Shown: in pieces, positions 36,158 through 45,163 of the stretch
Position numbering within the stretch: position 1 is the stretch's first letter
How the letters are laid out: every line of letters begins with the position of its first letter
NCBI GenBank assembly: GCA_964511625.1
Contig: CAZEJG010000009.1
Coordinates: 62,001-126,000 of the forward strand
Length of the DNA stretch: 64,000 bases
Direction: 5' to 3'
Source of the DNA: Pseudohoeflea sp964511625
GTDB taxonomy: Bacteria > Pseudomonadota > Alphaproteobacteria > Rhizobiales > Rhizobiaceae
Translations under genes and position numbers: made by a program
Notes under the pieces: model-generated
Databases searched by the model: none
Seen by the model: only the letters and a program-made list of their open reading frames with translations
What the model was told of the DNA's origin: nothing

Positions 36158-36185
36158 GGCAGGAGCGCATTGCTCCTGCCTTTTT
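36158..36185 (+). terminator. Intrinsic terminator after the micropeptide gene
   Basis: A perfect 9-bp stem (GGCAGGAGC with GCTCCTGCC) around a 5-base loop is followed by TTTTTCTTT, a classical rho-independent terminator on the plus strand. It would also separate this transcript from the convergent metF gene. Confidence 0.9.
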
Positions 36186-36249
36186 CTTTGCCCGCAAGAT
36201 CCGCAAGCGCGCTCGTGGCACGTGGCGCTTACTTCACCTGACGCAAGTT

Positions 36250-37167
36250 TCAGGCTGCGGCGTGAACACCCTTGCCGTTGGCATCGCCATTGCCGCGAAG
36301 ACCGAGCAGGTGGCAGATCGCGTAGACCAGCTTGGCACGGTTCATGGTGTAGAAGTGGAATTCGTCGACGCCGCGTTCGACCAGATCGTAGACCTGCTCG
36401 GCTGCGACTGCTGTCGCCACCATCGCCCGGGTCTCGGCATCGTTTTCCAGCCCCTCGAAGCGGCGGGCTAGCAGATCGGGCACCGACGCGCCGCACATGG
36501 CGGCAAAGCGCGCGACCTGCGCGAAATTGTGGATCGGCATGATGCCCGGCACGATGGGAATGAAGATGCCAGCCTTGCGCACCCGCTCGACATACCGCTC
36601 ATAGGCGTCGTTGTCGTAGAAGAACTGGGTCAGCGCGCGGGTGGCGCCGGCATCGACCTTGCGCTTCAAGAGATCGATATCGAGCGCGAAATCGGGGCTT
36701 TCAGGGTGCTTTTCCGGATAGGCCGCGACCGAGATCTCGAAATCGCCGAGTTCGCGCAGTCCGGCAGCGAGTGCCGCAGCGTTCTGGTAGCCGCCCGGAT
36801 GCGGACGATAGGCCGCCCCCACCCCTTCGGCCGGATCGCCGCGCAAAGCCACGAAATGTCTTACGCCGGCGGCTGCGAATTCGCGCGCCACCTGATCGAC
36901 TTCCTCGCGGGTCGCATCGACGCAGGTCAGGTGCGCGGCGGGAGCGAGCTGCGTCTGGCCGATGATTCGCGAGATGGTGTTGAGCGTCGGCTGCTTGGTG
37001 GAGCCGCCCGCGCCGTAGGTCACCGAGACGAAATCGGGATTGAAGGGCGCGAGCCGCGAGATGCTTTCCCACAGCTGGCCTTCCATGTCGCCGTTCTTGG
37101 GCGGGAAGAACTCGAAGGAAACCTTGATGCGGCCGGCAAGGGTCGGAGAGGCGAAGCGGGTAGACAT
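36250..37167 (-). CDS. metF: Methylenetetrahydrofolate reductase MetF
   Basis: MetF reduces 5,10-methylene-THF to 5-methyl-THF with a flavin, supplying methyl groups for methionine synthesis. The 305-residue barrel shows KVSFEFFPPKN with the active-site Glu, FVSVTYGAGGS (about residues 47-57), HLTCVDATREEV, LRGDPAEG, and DNDAYERYVERVRKAG followed by PIVPGIMPI. Length is normal. Its ATG begins one base after the stop of the ArsR-methyltransferase gene, so both are on one transcript, presumably controlled by the palindrome upstream of the latter. Confidence 0.96.
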   Translation of the reverse strand: MSTRFASPTLAGRIKVSFEFFPPKNGDMEGQLWESISRLAPFNPDFVSVTYGAGGSTKQPTLNTISRIIGQTQLAPAAHLTCVDATREEVDQVAREFAAAGVRHFVALRGDPAEGVGAAYRPHPGGYQNAAALAAGLRELGDFEISVAAYPEKHPESPDFALDIDLLKRKVDAGATRALTQFFYDNDAYERYVERVRKAGIFIPIVPGIMPIHNFAQVARFAAMCGASVPDLLARRFEGLENDAETRAMVATAVAAEQVYDLVERGVDEFHFYTMNRAKLVYAICHLLGLRGNGDANGKGVHAAA

Positions 37168-37168
37168 G

Positions 37169-38179
37169 TCAGGCGGTTCCTGTCGATGGGAGCGGGCTGT
37201 CGGCGATGAGGAGACGCGGGTCGCGGGCGAGCCACAGGGTGACGGTCAACGCGCCTTCCCTGCCCGGACCGGGCGGAAGATCGGTGATTTCCTCGAGCGC
37301 GAGACCGGCGTTGACCAGCCATTCGGCCACGCTCTCATGGGTGAAGCCGAGGCGTGCATGGGCATGCTCGGAGCGCAGTTCCTCGTGCGCGTGCGGGGCG
37401 AAATCGATGATCAGAAGGCGGCCGCCCGGCGCCAGCATACGCGCGGCTTCGGTGATCGCCGGGGCGGGGTCCTGGAGAAAGTGCAGCACCTGATGGATGG
37501 TGACGAGATCAAACTCGTCATTGTCGAGCGGCAGATTGTAGATATCGCCCTGCCGCACCGACGCGTGGCTGACGCCGGCCTCGTCGAGCTGGGTGCGGGC
37601 GATGGCTAGCATGTCGCGGCTGGCGTCGACGCCGATGCCGCGGCGATATTTGTCCGAAAGCAGTTCGAGCATGCGGCCGGTACCGGTGCCGAGGTCGAGC
37701 AGCGCATTGAACGGGTTGCGGCCGATCAGCCTCAGGATCTCGGCTTCCACCTGATCCTCCGGCACGTGCAGCTTGCGCAACTCGTTCCAGCCTTCGGCAT
37801 TGGCGGAGAAATAGGCCTGCGCGCGATCGGCGCGCGCCTGCTTGATGGCCTTGAGCCGCTCGGCGTCGCGGTGAAGCACGGTGTCGGAATGGGCGGTCGC
37901 CTCGAGCACCTGGGTGACGAGCCTGGCGCGCAGACCGTCGGCCACGAGTCGGAAATAGGCCCAGGCGCCTTCCTGATAACGTTCGACCAGCCGGGCCTCG
38001 CCCAGAAGCTTGAGATGGCGCGAGATGCGCGGCTGCGACTGGCCCAGGATTTCGGTCATTTCCGAGACAGTGAGATCGCCGGCTGCCAGCAAAGCGATCA
38101 GGCGCAGCCGGGTCGGCTCACCCGCCGCCTTGAGCACTTCGACGCTTTCTTCCAGACTGAGGGACGGCTGAGACAGCAT
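37169..38179 (-). CDS. ArsR-family regulator fused to a SAM-dependent methyltransferase
   Basis: A 336-residue two-domain protein. Residues about 8-90 form an ArsR-type winged helix (AAGEPTRLRLIALLAAGDLT, then SQPRISRHLKLLGEARLVE), and residues about 140-310 a class I methyltransferase with motif I LLDLGTGTGRMLELL, FDLVTIHQVLHFLQDP and APGGRLLIIDFAPH. No metal-binding Cys pair is seen in the ArsR part, so it is unlikely to sense metals. Such fusions are often found next to metF in alphaproteobacteria. A reasonable inference is that the methyltransferase-like domain senses S-adenosylmethionine or its product and tunes methyl-cycle genes. The gene is cotranscribed with metF and has a palindromic site just upstream of its start. 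Confidence 0.88.
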   Translation of the reverse strand: MLSQPSLSLEESVEVLKAAGEPTRLRLIALLAAGDLTVSEMTEILGQSQPRISRHLKLLGEARLVERYQEGAWAYFRLVADGLRARLVTQVLEATAHSDTVLHRDAERLKAIKQARADRAQAYFSANAEGWNELRKLHVPEDQVEAEILRLIGRNPFNALLDLGTGTGRMLELLSDKYRRGIGVDASRDMLAIARTQLDEAGVSHASVRQGDIYNLPLDNDEFDLVTIHQVLHFLQDPAPAITEAARMLAPGGRLLIIDFAPHAHEELRSEHAHARLGFTHESVAEWLVNAGLALEEITDLPPGPGREGALTVTLWLARDPRLLIADSPLPSTGTA

Positions 38180-38194
38180 GCAAACTCCACAAAC

Positions 38195-38216
38195 GATATA
38201 AACATATCTTTATATC
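38195..38216. promoter_or_regulatory. Palindromic operator candidate for the ArsR-methyltransferase/metF operon
   Basis: Perfect arms GATATAAA and TTTATATC flank a 6-base centre (CATATC), 16 bases upstream of the ArsR-type gene start. The site is AT-only in a GC-rich background and has the size and symmetry of ArsR-family operators. Autoregulation is inferred. Confidence 0.72.
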
Positions 38217-38313
38217 ATTCGCGAAAGCGTCGCAAGACCCGTGTCGCCCGCAGACAGGTTTTTGTCGCAAGGATGTGGAGGCAGACCGATGCCCTCACCC
38301 CGCCTAGGCCCCA

Positions 38314-38706
38314 CTAATCCTCCGTTCGGCCGGACCCGGTGCGGTTCTTCTCATAGTGATGGGAAAGCGGAAAGTCCGGCAGCCAGGCCTCCCGCCGGAC
38401 GGTCCAGAGTTCGTAGCTCGGCTTGAACTGGTCGGGCGCATCGAAAGCGCCGAGCGTGATCTCGATCTCGTCGTCGGAAATCCCGAAAAGCGAAGACCCG
38501 CAATCAGGGCAGAAATGGCGACCGAGATGGTCCCGCGTCTCGCCCTCGATCGCCACTGCCTCTGCCGGGAAGATGGCCAAGGCGCTGAACAGCGAACCGG
38601 AATGCTTGCGGCAATGGAGACAATGGCAGAGGCCGACACGCCAGGGCTCACCTGTCACCGTAAAGCGCACCTTGCCGCACAGGCAGCCGCCGCCGATCTT
38701 GTCCAT
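38314..38706 (-). CDS. GFA-domain protein (glutathione-dependent formaldehyde-activating-like, zinc-binding)
   Basis: A 130-residue protein of the CENP-V/GFA fold. Zinc-binding cysteines are seen in the usual order: GGCLCGKVRF near the N-terminus, CHCLHCRKHSGS around residues 27-38, and FCPDCGSSLF around 66-75. Members bind zinc through these clusters; formaldehyde-glutathione chemistry has been shown only for some and is not assumed here. It lies between the ArsR-metF operon and the MOSC gene on the same strand. Confidence 0.9.
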   Translation of the reverse strand: MDKIGGGCLCGKVRFTVTGEPWRVGLCHCLHCRKHSGSLFSALAIFPAEAVAIEGETRDHLGRHFCPDCGSSLFGISDDEIEITLGAFDAPDQFKPSYELWTVRREAWLPDFPLSHHYEKNRTGSGRTED

Positions 38707-38748
38707 TGTCCGATGCTCCTTCGCTCAACTTTAGCTGAACCGAGCCCC

Positions 38749-39387
38749 TCAGGGGCGATAGATCCACTGGTCGGGAATGGCGACCGTGATCTCCTCCCCG
38801 GCCTCGATGACGCCCGGCTTTTCCACGCGCACAACCAGCCCTCGCCGCTTCTTCGCATGGGCCGGAAAGGCGAGCGCGAGGTCCGTCTGGTCGCGGTCGG
38901 GGTAATGGGAGGCGATCGAGGCGCCGGAGAACTTGCAGGGCACATTGGCGCCGTCGACGCGGAGCGTCACCCCGCCAGCAAAGAACAACTGCGTGCGCGG
39001 CGGCACCAGCGAGAGAAGGCGCAAGCCCTCGATCACCATGTTGGCACCGATCCATTCCGGCTCGATGCGCTCGATGCCCATCAGGCCGGCGACATGCGCC
39101 ATCTCGTCGGCGGCGACGAGCGTCAGTTGCCGTTCGTTGCACATCTCGGTGCCGCGCGGATACCACGGCTCGCGGCTCCCGGACTTGCGCGAGTGGCCGT
39201 AATGATAGTCCCCGACGATACCGGCGATCTCGACCTCGAGTCGATCCACCTCGACGGTCTGCATCTCGTTACCCGGCGCCGCCAGCAGTTTCGCCGCCCG
39301 CGCCTTCACCCGCCGGCCGGGCACGATCTCCGGATGCTGCATGTCGAGTTCGGGAAACAGGGAGGATGCGTTGGTCTCAAGGCTCAT
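38749..39387 (-). CDS. MOSC-domain protein
   Basis: A 212-residue protein with the MOSC fold of molybdenum-cofactor sulfurases and related enzymes. The conserved Cys lies in the stretch VPCKFSG (about residue 150), after VTLRVDGAN; N-terminal landmarks are VDRLEVEIAGIVGDYHYGH and ANMVIEGL. Stand-alone MOSC proteins include YiiM-like Moco-dependent reductases; the substrate here is unknown. The GFA gene follows on the same strand after 42 bases. Confidence 0.85.
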   Translation of the reverse strand: MSLETNASSLFPELDMQHPEIVPGRRVKARAAKLLAAPGNEMQTVEVDRLEVEIAGIVGDYHYGHSRKSGSREPWYPRGTEMCNERQLTLVAADEMAHVAGLMGIERIEPEWIGANMVIEGLRLLSLVPPRTQLFFAGGVTLRVDGANVPCKFSGASIASHYPDRDQTDLALAFPAHAKKRRGLVVRVEKPGVIEAGEEITVAIPDQWIYRP

Positions 39388-39499
39388 GGGGCGGCTCCGG
39401 CGGCATGATGGTTACAACCGCAAGGCTATAGCCGGACGCCCGCTGATGGAACAGCGCGCGTGATCTTGAATGATGCACAATCGATACGCGAATGACCGC

Positions 39500-39528
39500 T
39501 TGACCATTAACTATAAGTAGTGTTTCAT
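39500..39528 (+). promoter_or_regulatory. Sigma-70-like promoter candidate for the 39.6-40.6 kb gene pair
   Basis: TTGACC (39500) and TTTCAT (39523) are spaced by 17 bases, with an AT-rich spacer unlike the surroundings. The -35 matches 5 of 6 and the -10 4 of 6 consensus bases. It lies 26 bases before the first gene's start codon, whose ribosome site is GGGAGG. Confidence 0.45.
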
Positions 39529-39554
39529 CCCACACTCAACCATGGGAGGCAAAC

Positions 39555-39956
39555 ATGCCGGATGACTATATTGATGCGACGGCCGTCAAGAAGGAGATGG
39601 ATGTCATGGTCAACATGATCACCCATCCTGCATTTGTGGACGCCATGAAAACCCTCAAGTCGACGCCGCCCGCACAGCGCCGCGAGGTCGGCAAGAAGAT
39701 TCTGACCGTCGAAAACCTCAAGAAAAAGGGCGTCGACATTCCGAAGGGGATGCGGCTGACCACCCGCTATTTCGAACCCGGCCGCCCCGGCATTCTCGAA
39801 ATGCTCCCCGACGGAGCGATCCGTAACACCAAGCTTCCCAACTTTCCCATCGGAAAGCTGGATCCGGGCACGCTCGATCCCGGCACGCTCGGTATCGGCG
39901 GCTGCGCCTGTGGCGGCGGCCTCTCCTTCTGCGGCGGCGCCGGCGGCAGCACCTGA
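39555..39956 (+). CDS. Small protein with nitrile-hydratase-leader-like domain and Gly/Cys-rich tail (RiPP-precursor-like)
   Basis: A 133-residue protein that I cannot assign to a characterised family. Residues about 8-57 are helical and charged (ITHPAF at 22-27). Residues 55-85 (LKKKGVDIPKGM, then EPGRPGILEMLP) resemble by eye the end of nitrile-hydratase-type leader peptides (NHLP), which carry a GxxxPxG-type turn followed by strands ending in LP. The tail after residue 86 differs: a direct repeat LDPGTLDPGTL, then GGCACGGGLSFCGGAGGST with cysteines at 117, 119 and 126. Such a leader-plus-small-residue tail suggests a peptide that is modified or binds a metal. No maturation enzyme, protease or exporter is adjacent. 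The start follows GGGAGG. It probably forms a unit with the next gene. Confidence 0.75.
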   Translation: MPDDYIDATAVKKEMDVMVNMITHPAFVDAMKTLKSTPPAQRREVGKKILTVENLKKKGVDIPKGMRLTTRYFEPGRPGILEMLPDGAIRNTKLPNFPIGKLDPGTLDPGTLGIGGCACGGGLSFCGGAGGST

Positions 39957-40040
39957 CCCCGGCGACCGCCCCGCACCGTGATCAGGCGGCGGGCGCCGCA
40001 AATGCCGTCGCCTTTCCCTTACCGAGGAGGAGTGTCTGTC

Positions 40041-40559
40041 ATGAACTATGACGGCCTGGACTTTGATCGCGCTGAACTCTCGGCGATCATGACCGAATAC
40101 TACAGCGACATCATCGCCTACATCACCCAGCCGGGCTTCCAGCGTACATTCGGCGAGATGATGGATCTGGCGCCGGAAGATCGCCCCGCCTTCGTCGACC
40201 GCGTATGGCTCGATCCGGACGAGCGCATGCGGCGCGGGATCAGGCACATCGAGGGAATTCTGGTCCAGACCTCGGCTTTCGGCGACCGCCGTCCGACACT
40301 GTTCGTCGTCAAGAAGTTCCTGCCCGAAAAATATCACGTCGCCTGGGAGAACGTGAACTGGACGTTCAACAACGAGTTCCGCGAGGAGGATGTCCCCACC
40401 GACCCGGAAAGTGCCTGGCGGGTGCCGCTCGCCGTCGCCGCGCAGAACGCATTAATCGCCGGAAGGATCGATCTGCAGAGCGTGCCGGACTTTTCCGAGA
40501 CGATCTCCCAACCGCTCGACGGCGACGATATCGTCAAGTCGCAGAAGGTGAGCGCGTGA
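40041..40559 (+). CDS. Hypothetical protein, partner and distant relative of the upstream small protein
   Basis: A 172-residue cytosolic protein of unknown function. Its start (ATG at 40041) has AGGAGGAG 8 bases upstream, better than the GTG at 39978. Residues about 28-60 match the upstream gene product in spacing: ITQPGF here versus ITHPAF there, then Pro 12 residues after the Phe and Arg three residues later in both. The C-terminal half (VAWENVNWTFNNEF, PLAVAAQNALIAGRIDL) is unrelated to the Gly/Cys tail and has no cysteine motif. The 84-base gap and same orientation suggest cotranscription. It may be a diverged paralogue that became a partner, chaperone or immunity-like protein, but this is speculation. 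Confidence 0.75.
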   Translation: MNYDGLDFDRAELSAIMTEYYSDIIAYITQPGFQRTFGEMMDLAPEDRPAFVDRVWLDPDERMRRGIRHIEGILVQTSAFGDRRPTLFVVKKFLPEKYHVAWENVNWTFNNEFREEDVPTDPESAWRVPLAVAAQNALIAGRIDLQSVPDFSETISQPLDGDDIVKSQKVSA

Positions 40560-40616
40560 GACATGGTCGGCGCCGCAGACAGGCGCGCCATATCAGCAGG
40601 ACAGCCTGCCGGCCTT

Positions 40617-40751
40617 TCATCGGTTCAGAGGGGCGTCGAACTCCGCGAGAATGTCCGACAGCGGAATATGCTCGCCGTCATCTTCCGAGAGCTTTCTGGC
40701 AAGGTAACCAAGCCTCTCGTGGAGTCCCGGAGGCAAATCGAGTTCGATCAT
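40617..40751 (-). CDS. Possible 44-residue small protein
   Basis: A short frame, starting MIELDLPPGLHERLGYLARK and ending FDAPLNR, with AAAGGA 9 bases before the ATG. The pattern of a strand followed by two amphipathic helices recalls short ribbon-helix-helix proteins, but no family is recognised. It occupies most of an otherwise empty 259-base gap between the small-gene pair and the SDR gene, on the SDR strand. The codon bias is weaker than in neighbours, so it may be spurious. Confidence 0.35.
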   Translation of the reverse strand: MIELDLPPGLHERLGYLARKLSEDDGEHIPLSDILAEFDAPLNR

Positions 40752-40818
40752 CGCAACAATCCTTTGTTGCGAAGTCCACGCGGGAAACCCGGCGGTTTCA
40801 ACGACGTCGATATAGCCC

Positions 40819-41493
40819 CTACCAGGACGCCCGCTCGGACCCGTCCCAGTTCCAGAACCGGCCGGTGGTCTTGATCGTCAGGTCTTCCGCCAGGTCGATG
40901 ATACCCTTCGCGCTCTCCTCGGCCGAGATGTCTGCCGAGGAGCCACCCATGTCGGTGCGCACCCAGCCGGGATGAAGATTGGCTACCGCAATACGGTCGT
41001 CGCGCAGTTCGGTGGCGAGCGCCCGCCCGATCTTGTTCACCGCCGTCTTCGAGGTGCGATAGGCTATGTTGCCGGCCTTTTCGTCCAGATCACCCATCTG
41101 AGACGACACGATCAGGACCTTGCCGGCATCGCTCTCGCGGATCGCAGGAAGGAAGGCCTGGGTGACCATCAGCGGGCCGAGCGCGTTGACCTGTAGGGTC
41201 TGCAAAAAACCGTCCATGTCGTCGACCGAGAGCGGCGTACCCGAGGGGCCCATGACGCCCGCATTGTTGATGAGGATGTCGACCGGCCGGTCGAGTTCGC
41301 TCGCGGCTTTCGCCAGATCGTCGCGGTTGGTGACGTCCAGAACGAGCGGGGTGAAACCGGCGCGCCCGGCCAGATCGCCGAAATCGCTTTCGCTTCGCGC
41401 GGTGCCGATGACCTCATGGCCCCGCGAAAGCGCTTCTTCCGCAAGCGCGCGACCGACGCCGCGCGACACGCCGGTGATGAGAATGGTGGTCAT
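40819..41493 (-). CDS. SDR-family oxidoreductase
   Basis: A 224-residue classical short-chain dehydrogenase. It has the cofactor loop TGVSRGVGRAL at about residues 6-16, NNAGVMG, a Ser (SSQMGDL) and the catalytic YRTSK. The Arg after the glycine motif and the ARSE sequence suggest NADP preference. I start at the ATG at 41493, which yields the standard N-terminal strand; the frame extends to 41532 with a TTG. It follows ettA on the same strand but a hairpin lies between. Confidence 0.88.
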   Translation of the reverse strand: MTTILITGVSRGVGRALAEEALSRGHEVIGTARSESDFGDLAGRAGFTPLVLDVTNRDDLAKAASELDRPVDILINNAGVMGPSGTPLSVDDMDGFLQTLQVNALGPLMVTQAFLPAIRESDAGKVLIVSSQMGDLDEKAGNIAYRTSKTAVNKIGRALATELRDDRIAVANLHPGWVRTDMGGSSADISAEESAKGIIDLAEDLTIKTTGRFWNWDGSERASW

Positions 41494-41538
41494 GATCTGG
41501 CTTTCTGTCTTGATGGTACTCACGAGAGCCAAAAGATA

Positions 41539-41567
41539 GGGGGCGCTGCCTGTTCGGCAACGCCCCC
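41539..41567 (-). terminator. Hairpin after ettA
   Basis: GGGGGCG pairs with CGCCCCC and the inner TGCC with GGCA, with one C-A mismatch and a 5-base loop. It starts 33 bases after the ettA stop and is followed, on the minus strand, by TATCTTTT. Probably ends the ettA transcript ahead of the SDR gene. Confidence 0.65.
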
Positions 41568-41599
41568 TTCGAAATCCACGATGCGAATTGGCGCTTCTG

Positions 41600-43249
<1,650 letters not shown>

Positions 43250-43368
43250 GTTGCGCGCGTGCTCCGTCTTGCGATGGAAGGAAAATCTGCCGGTCATGTA
43301 GGCGATTTGAGGCCTGGGAGCAATGGCAGGCGCGCCGAGCCCCGGAAAATTGGCCGTTTGCCTCCGCG

Positions 43369-45033
43369 CTACTTCCCCTCCACCCGCTCGATCCGCCAGG
43401 CGGCGCCGACGAGGTCTGCCTCCGGCACGTGGTTGGTGAGTTCGGCGTAGCGCGGATGATTGGCGAGTTCGGCGGCCGGGAGCGGCACCAGTTTCCAGCG
43501 CTCTGGCACGAACGTGCCCGTCGCGGCTTGCGCGGCAAGCTGGCCGAGGAAGGTCTGGTCGAAGACGATGGCGCCCTCCAGATCCGCCGACAACAGAACG
43601 GCATCGGTGAAGGTGTTTGCGTAGAGAATAGCATCGCGGAAAATGATTCCGCCCAGCGACGCGCCGGTGAAATCACACTCGGCGATCGCCGCACCCGAGA
43701 AATCGACCACCGCCGAATTCACACCGCCGAAATTGTCGCGATGCAGCACCGAATTGCGGAAGCTCGTCCCGACCATGGATGTCGGCCACACCTCGAGATC
43801 GCCCGCATCAAACGGCTTTTGCACCTGATCGGCGGGGATGGACGAAAAGTCGGAGCGGCGGATCACCGTGTTCTCGAATTCCGCCTGATCCATCTGCGAG
43901 CCGCGAAACCGGCTGTCGACGATGCGTGTCCAGGAAAAATTCGAATAGGCGAGCAGCGCGTGTTTGAGCGACATGCCGAGCAACTCCTGCCGGCGGTATT
44001 CGGCGTAGGAGAAATCGGCACCGATGAAGCTCAACGCTTCCGTTTGCAGGATGGAGTTGCCGAACAGCATGGACAGCATGTCGCCGCGTTCGGGACTGAC
44101 CGCACGTCGCACCAGTATCTCCGACGGTCCCTGCGGCGGCTTCAGCTTCGAGGGATCGGCAATGATGTCCGGCCGCTTGAGGAATGCGGTCTGGTACATG
44201 TTCTCGGGATCGCGCGGATTGGCGTCGCGGGCTGCGAGATAGCGGTAGGGCCGCGCCACGATCGTGGCGGCGACGATGCGCGACCGGGTGGAGCTCGTCA
44301 GGTCGTCGAGACCGAAATCGTCGAGGTCGTTCCCGGCGTCGAGAAAGGTCTGGCGCTCGGCGCCGATCAGCGACCCGATCTCCACCACTTCCGGCCCGAT
44401 CTGCGCGCTGCGCTCGGCCTCGGCGAGCTGGATGTCGGTCTCGATGAGCGCATTCTGCTGCTCGATGCGCTGGTTCTGTTCGAGGAGCAGCCCCGATTGC
44501 TGGCGCAGGAGCTTGTTCTGCTCGAACAAGAGCGCCGACCCGGCGAGCGCGGCGATGGCCGCGATCAGCCCCGAGATCGAGGCGATCATCCAGCGTCGCG
44601 TCGACACCCAGGCGTAGCGCGACAGGGCGAGTTCGGCGAAATGCCTGGCAGCCTGGGTGGCTTCCGGCACGCGTTTTTCGGCCGCATGGCGGGCCACGTC
44701 GGCGAGCGGGCCGGCGAATTTCGAGATTTCCACCTCGCTGCGCCGGAACAGCCAGCGGAACAGCGCGGCGCGGAAGATGAAGAGCATCGCCATCAGGATG
44801 ACGGCAAACAGCATGGCGCCGAGAATGATCGACAGCACCGCCGCGCCGTAATCGGACAGGAAGGTCGGCAGGAACAGCGCGGCCGGCACGCCGCACGCGA
44901 TCCCGATGATGAAGACCAGAAAGATCATCGCAGTCTGGAAGCCGGCACGCCTCTCGTCGGCCGGCGTCTCCGGCGGGGAAGATACGACGACGGTGACGCT
45001 CTCCTCGCCCCCTTCAGGATTGTCGATGCTCAT
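43369..45033 (-). CDS. Pentapeptide-repeat membrane protein with coiled coil
   Basis: A 554-residue protein of unknown function. Order of parts: acidic N-terminal tail (about 1-30), two hydrophobic helices (about 35-90), a basic stretch, a third helix (about 155-175, WMIASISGLIAAIAALAGSA), a Gln/Leu-rich coiled coil (LLFEQNKLLRQQSGLLLEQN region), then a long C-terminal part with irregular pentapeptide repeats (for example ADFSY, FRNSV, ADLEG) between about 350 and 510. The repeats probably fold as a right-handed beta helix. I set the start at the ATG at 45033 (MSIDNPEGG), since the open frame above lacks a convincing start. It is divergent from the hydrolase gene. Confidence 0.75.
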   Translation of the reverse strand: MSIDNPEGGEESVTVVVSSPPETPADERRAGFQTAMIFLVFIIGIACGVPAALFLPTFLSDYGAAVLSIILGAMLFAVILMAMLFIFRAALFRWLFRRSEVEISKFAGPLADVARHAAEKRVPEATQAARHFAELALSRYAWVSTRRWMIASISGLIAAIAALAGSALLFEQNKLLRQQSGLLLEQNQRIEQQNALIETDIQLAEAERSAQIGPEVVEIGSLIGAERQTFLDAGNDLDDFGLDDLTSSTRSRIVAATIVARPYRYLAARDANPRDPENMYQTAFLKRPDIIADPSKLKPPQGPSEILVRRAVSPERGDMLSMLFGNSILQTEALSFIGADFSYAEYRRQELLGMSLKHALLAYSNFSWTRIVDSRFRGSQMDQAEFENTVIRRSDFSSIPADQVQKPFDAGDLEVWPTSMVGTSFRNSVLHRDNFGGVNSAVVDFSGAAIAECDFTGASLGGIIFRDAILYANTFTDAVLLSADLEGAIVFDQTFLGQLAAQAATGTFVPERWKLVPLPAAELANHPRYAELTNHVPEADLVGAAWRIERVEGK

Positions 45034-45163
45034 CCGTGCCCCGTCCCCCACGTTTGGCCGGCCCCATGCCCGACAGGCTAGCGCAGAGGGGGGCGCAAGA
45101 AAAGTGAGGCGCGCGCCCCCCCGCGCGCTTGACGCAACCGGGGTTCCGACATCAAGTGGCGGC

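Noticed and set aside
36250..38179. SAM riboswitch ahead of the metF operon
   Set aside because: The space between the operon start and the palindrome is only about 15 bases, and no riboswitch-like stem set is seen; control appears to be by the ArsR-type operator.
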